Of a stretch of 40,997 nt of DNA, positions 40,549 to 40,997 are shown piece after piece. The position numbers were made by a program, and so were the translations under genes. The notes under the pieces are model-generated. The model did not search any database and was not told the origin of the DNA. It saw only the letters and a program-made list of their open reading frames with translations. Source of the stretch: Hyphomicrobiaceae bacterium (lineage in GTDB: Bacteria; Pseudomonadota; Alphaproteobacteria; Rhizobiales; Xanthobacteraceae). Positions within the stretch are counted from its first letter, which is position 1. The number at the start of each line of letters is the position of its first letter. The stretch covers positions 1-40,997 of the forward strand of contig JAJPJB010000081.1 of assembly GCA_021324465.1 (NCBI GenBank). Reading direction: 5' to 3'.

Positions 40549-40997
40549 CACAGCACCTTTGCAAAGCGTTCGCGGAGTGGCGCCTGCGCACCTATCACGG
40601 CCGCGCTGCCCTCGTCATCTCGCGCGTCGCGAGCGGCGCAATGCTCCCCGCAGAGCGCCTCAAGGCCTCCATGCGTCGTACCTCGCTCGCCGGTCCGCAC
40701 GACAGGCGCAAAAAATTTCAGCCATCGCGTCGTTTTTTCTTGCAATGCATGTTGAGGGCGCCTATGTGCCGCTCGCCCAAATTCGCACGTGCCTGTGGCC
40801 GTGTGTCGATCGGTAGGCATCCGGACAAGAGGCCGGACAGTCGCCTGAGGTTGGCCCTGAAGACTCCGCGACGGAGACTTTGGTTTAGTCGCCTCACTAC
40901 GTGATCGGCAGCCGGAGGCGAAACCGGCGCACCCCGCGCTCAACGGGGGACGCGGCTTAAAGCAACGACGGAGCGGGCTTTTTTGGTCTCGTTGGCT
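40549..40997. other. Gene-poor right edge
   Basis: 449 bases up to the window edge without a convincing gene. A leftward frame of 131 codons (40548-40943) is poor in family resemblance and lacks a ribosome-binding site; it would end with a one-base overlap into the next gene, which is its only support. The 40864-40985 part holds several hairpins and a T-tract and is listed separately. A 7-base direct repeat CCGGACA occurs at 40821-40827 and 40833-40839. Confidence 0.5.
40864..40985 (+). ncRNA. Possible small structured RNA or compound terminator
   Basis: Three perfect 5-base-stem hairpins in a row on the + strand: CTCCG/CGGAG (40864-40876), GCCGG/CCGGC (40911-40928) and CCCCG/CGGGG (40932-40948). 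GAGCGGGC and a run of six T (40979-40984) follow. GAGCGGG (40971-40977) can also pair with CCCGCGCTC (40933-40941), which gives a terminator-like alternative fold. No match to tRNA, 4.5S RNA, tmRNA or RNase P RNA was recognised. It could be the 3' end of a small RNA, or just a terminator for an unknown + strand transcript. Confidence 0.22.

Noticed and set aside
40548-40943. 131-codon leftward frame ending in a one-base overlap with the Pht5-like gene
   Set aside because: Low-complexity Arg/Ala/Thr composition, no ribosome-binding site and no recognisable fold. The overlap alone is not enough.
40821-40985. Possible RNase P RNA, because of GGCCGGACAGTCGCC
   Set aside because: The conserved GAGGAAAGTCCGG and ACAGAAACCGGC-type blocks of rnpB are absent or out of order.

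Overview
The window is high-GC DNA (about 60-65% by eye) from an alphaproteobacterium, most likely of the Hyphomicrobiales (Bradyrhizobium / Xanthobacteraceae side). I infer this from the housekeeping run lysC - ptsP - prfA - prmC - DUF4167 on one strand, from a DUF6460 protein, from large numbers of solute-binding proteins, and from a dispersed intergenic element (22667-22770, partial copy at 39529-39554) of a kind I know from Bradyrhizobium-type genomes. No tRNA, rRNA, insertion sequence, phage gene or CRISPR array is visible.

Region 1 (1-8358) starts with nine copies of a 5-base repeat, then a hotdog thioesterase, a small membrane protein and a secreted protein with two AprI/Inh inhibitor domains. 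A leftward set follows that reads E1-alpha, E1-beta, succinate-semialdehyde dehydrogenase-like enzyme, lipocalin-like protein, lipoyl E2 and D-2-hydroxyacid dehydrogenase. It encodes a 2-oxoacid/acetoin-type dehydrogenase complex without its own E3, with an aldehyde dehydrogenase placed between E1 and E2.

Region 2 (8590-16152) is core: DUF6460 and DUF4167 proteins, prmC and prfA (1-base stop/start overlap), the nitrogen-PTS enzyme EI-Ntr, and aspartokinase.

Region 3 (16621-26082) is mixed. It has a 3-hydroxyacyl-CoA dehydrogenase; a branched-chain-type ABC set (binding protein, LivH, LivM) lacking both ATPases; a methyltransferase divergent from a MmyB-type regulator; pobA (4-hydroxybenzoate 3-monooxygenase); and small exported or membrane proteins, one with two NTF2-like domains.

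Region 4 (26091-40548) is an accessory transport and catabolism block. It holds three orphan Bug-type binding proteins, a hydroxyisobutyrate dehydrogenase-like enzyme, and an SsuBC/TauBC-type ABC transporter split by an inverted Bug gene. Behind the transporter sit a nitrate/sulfonate-type binding protein, an LVIVD beta-propeller protein with a recurrent histidine per repeat, and a COG0523 (G3E) metallochaperone GTPase. Facing these is a leftward operon of amidohydrolase, an uncharacterised 123-residue protein and a Rieske ferredoxin with an expanded cluster loop. An orphan molybdenum-hydroxylase FAD subunit and a 4,5-dihydroxyphthalate decarboxylase-like protein close the block. The best candidate for something undescribed is 31175-38416: import, a possible metal-binding propeller, metal delivery, a metal-dependent hydrolase/decarboxylase and an electron-transfer protein in one place, with no regulator nearby. 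With pobA close by, an aromatic or carboxylic acid substrate is a reasonable but unproven guess.

The last 450 bases carry three short hairpins followed by a T-tract on the + strand, which may be a small RNA or a terminator.
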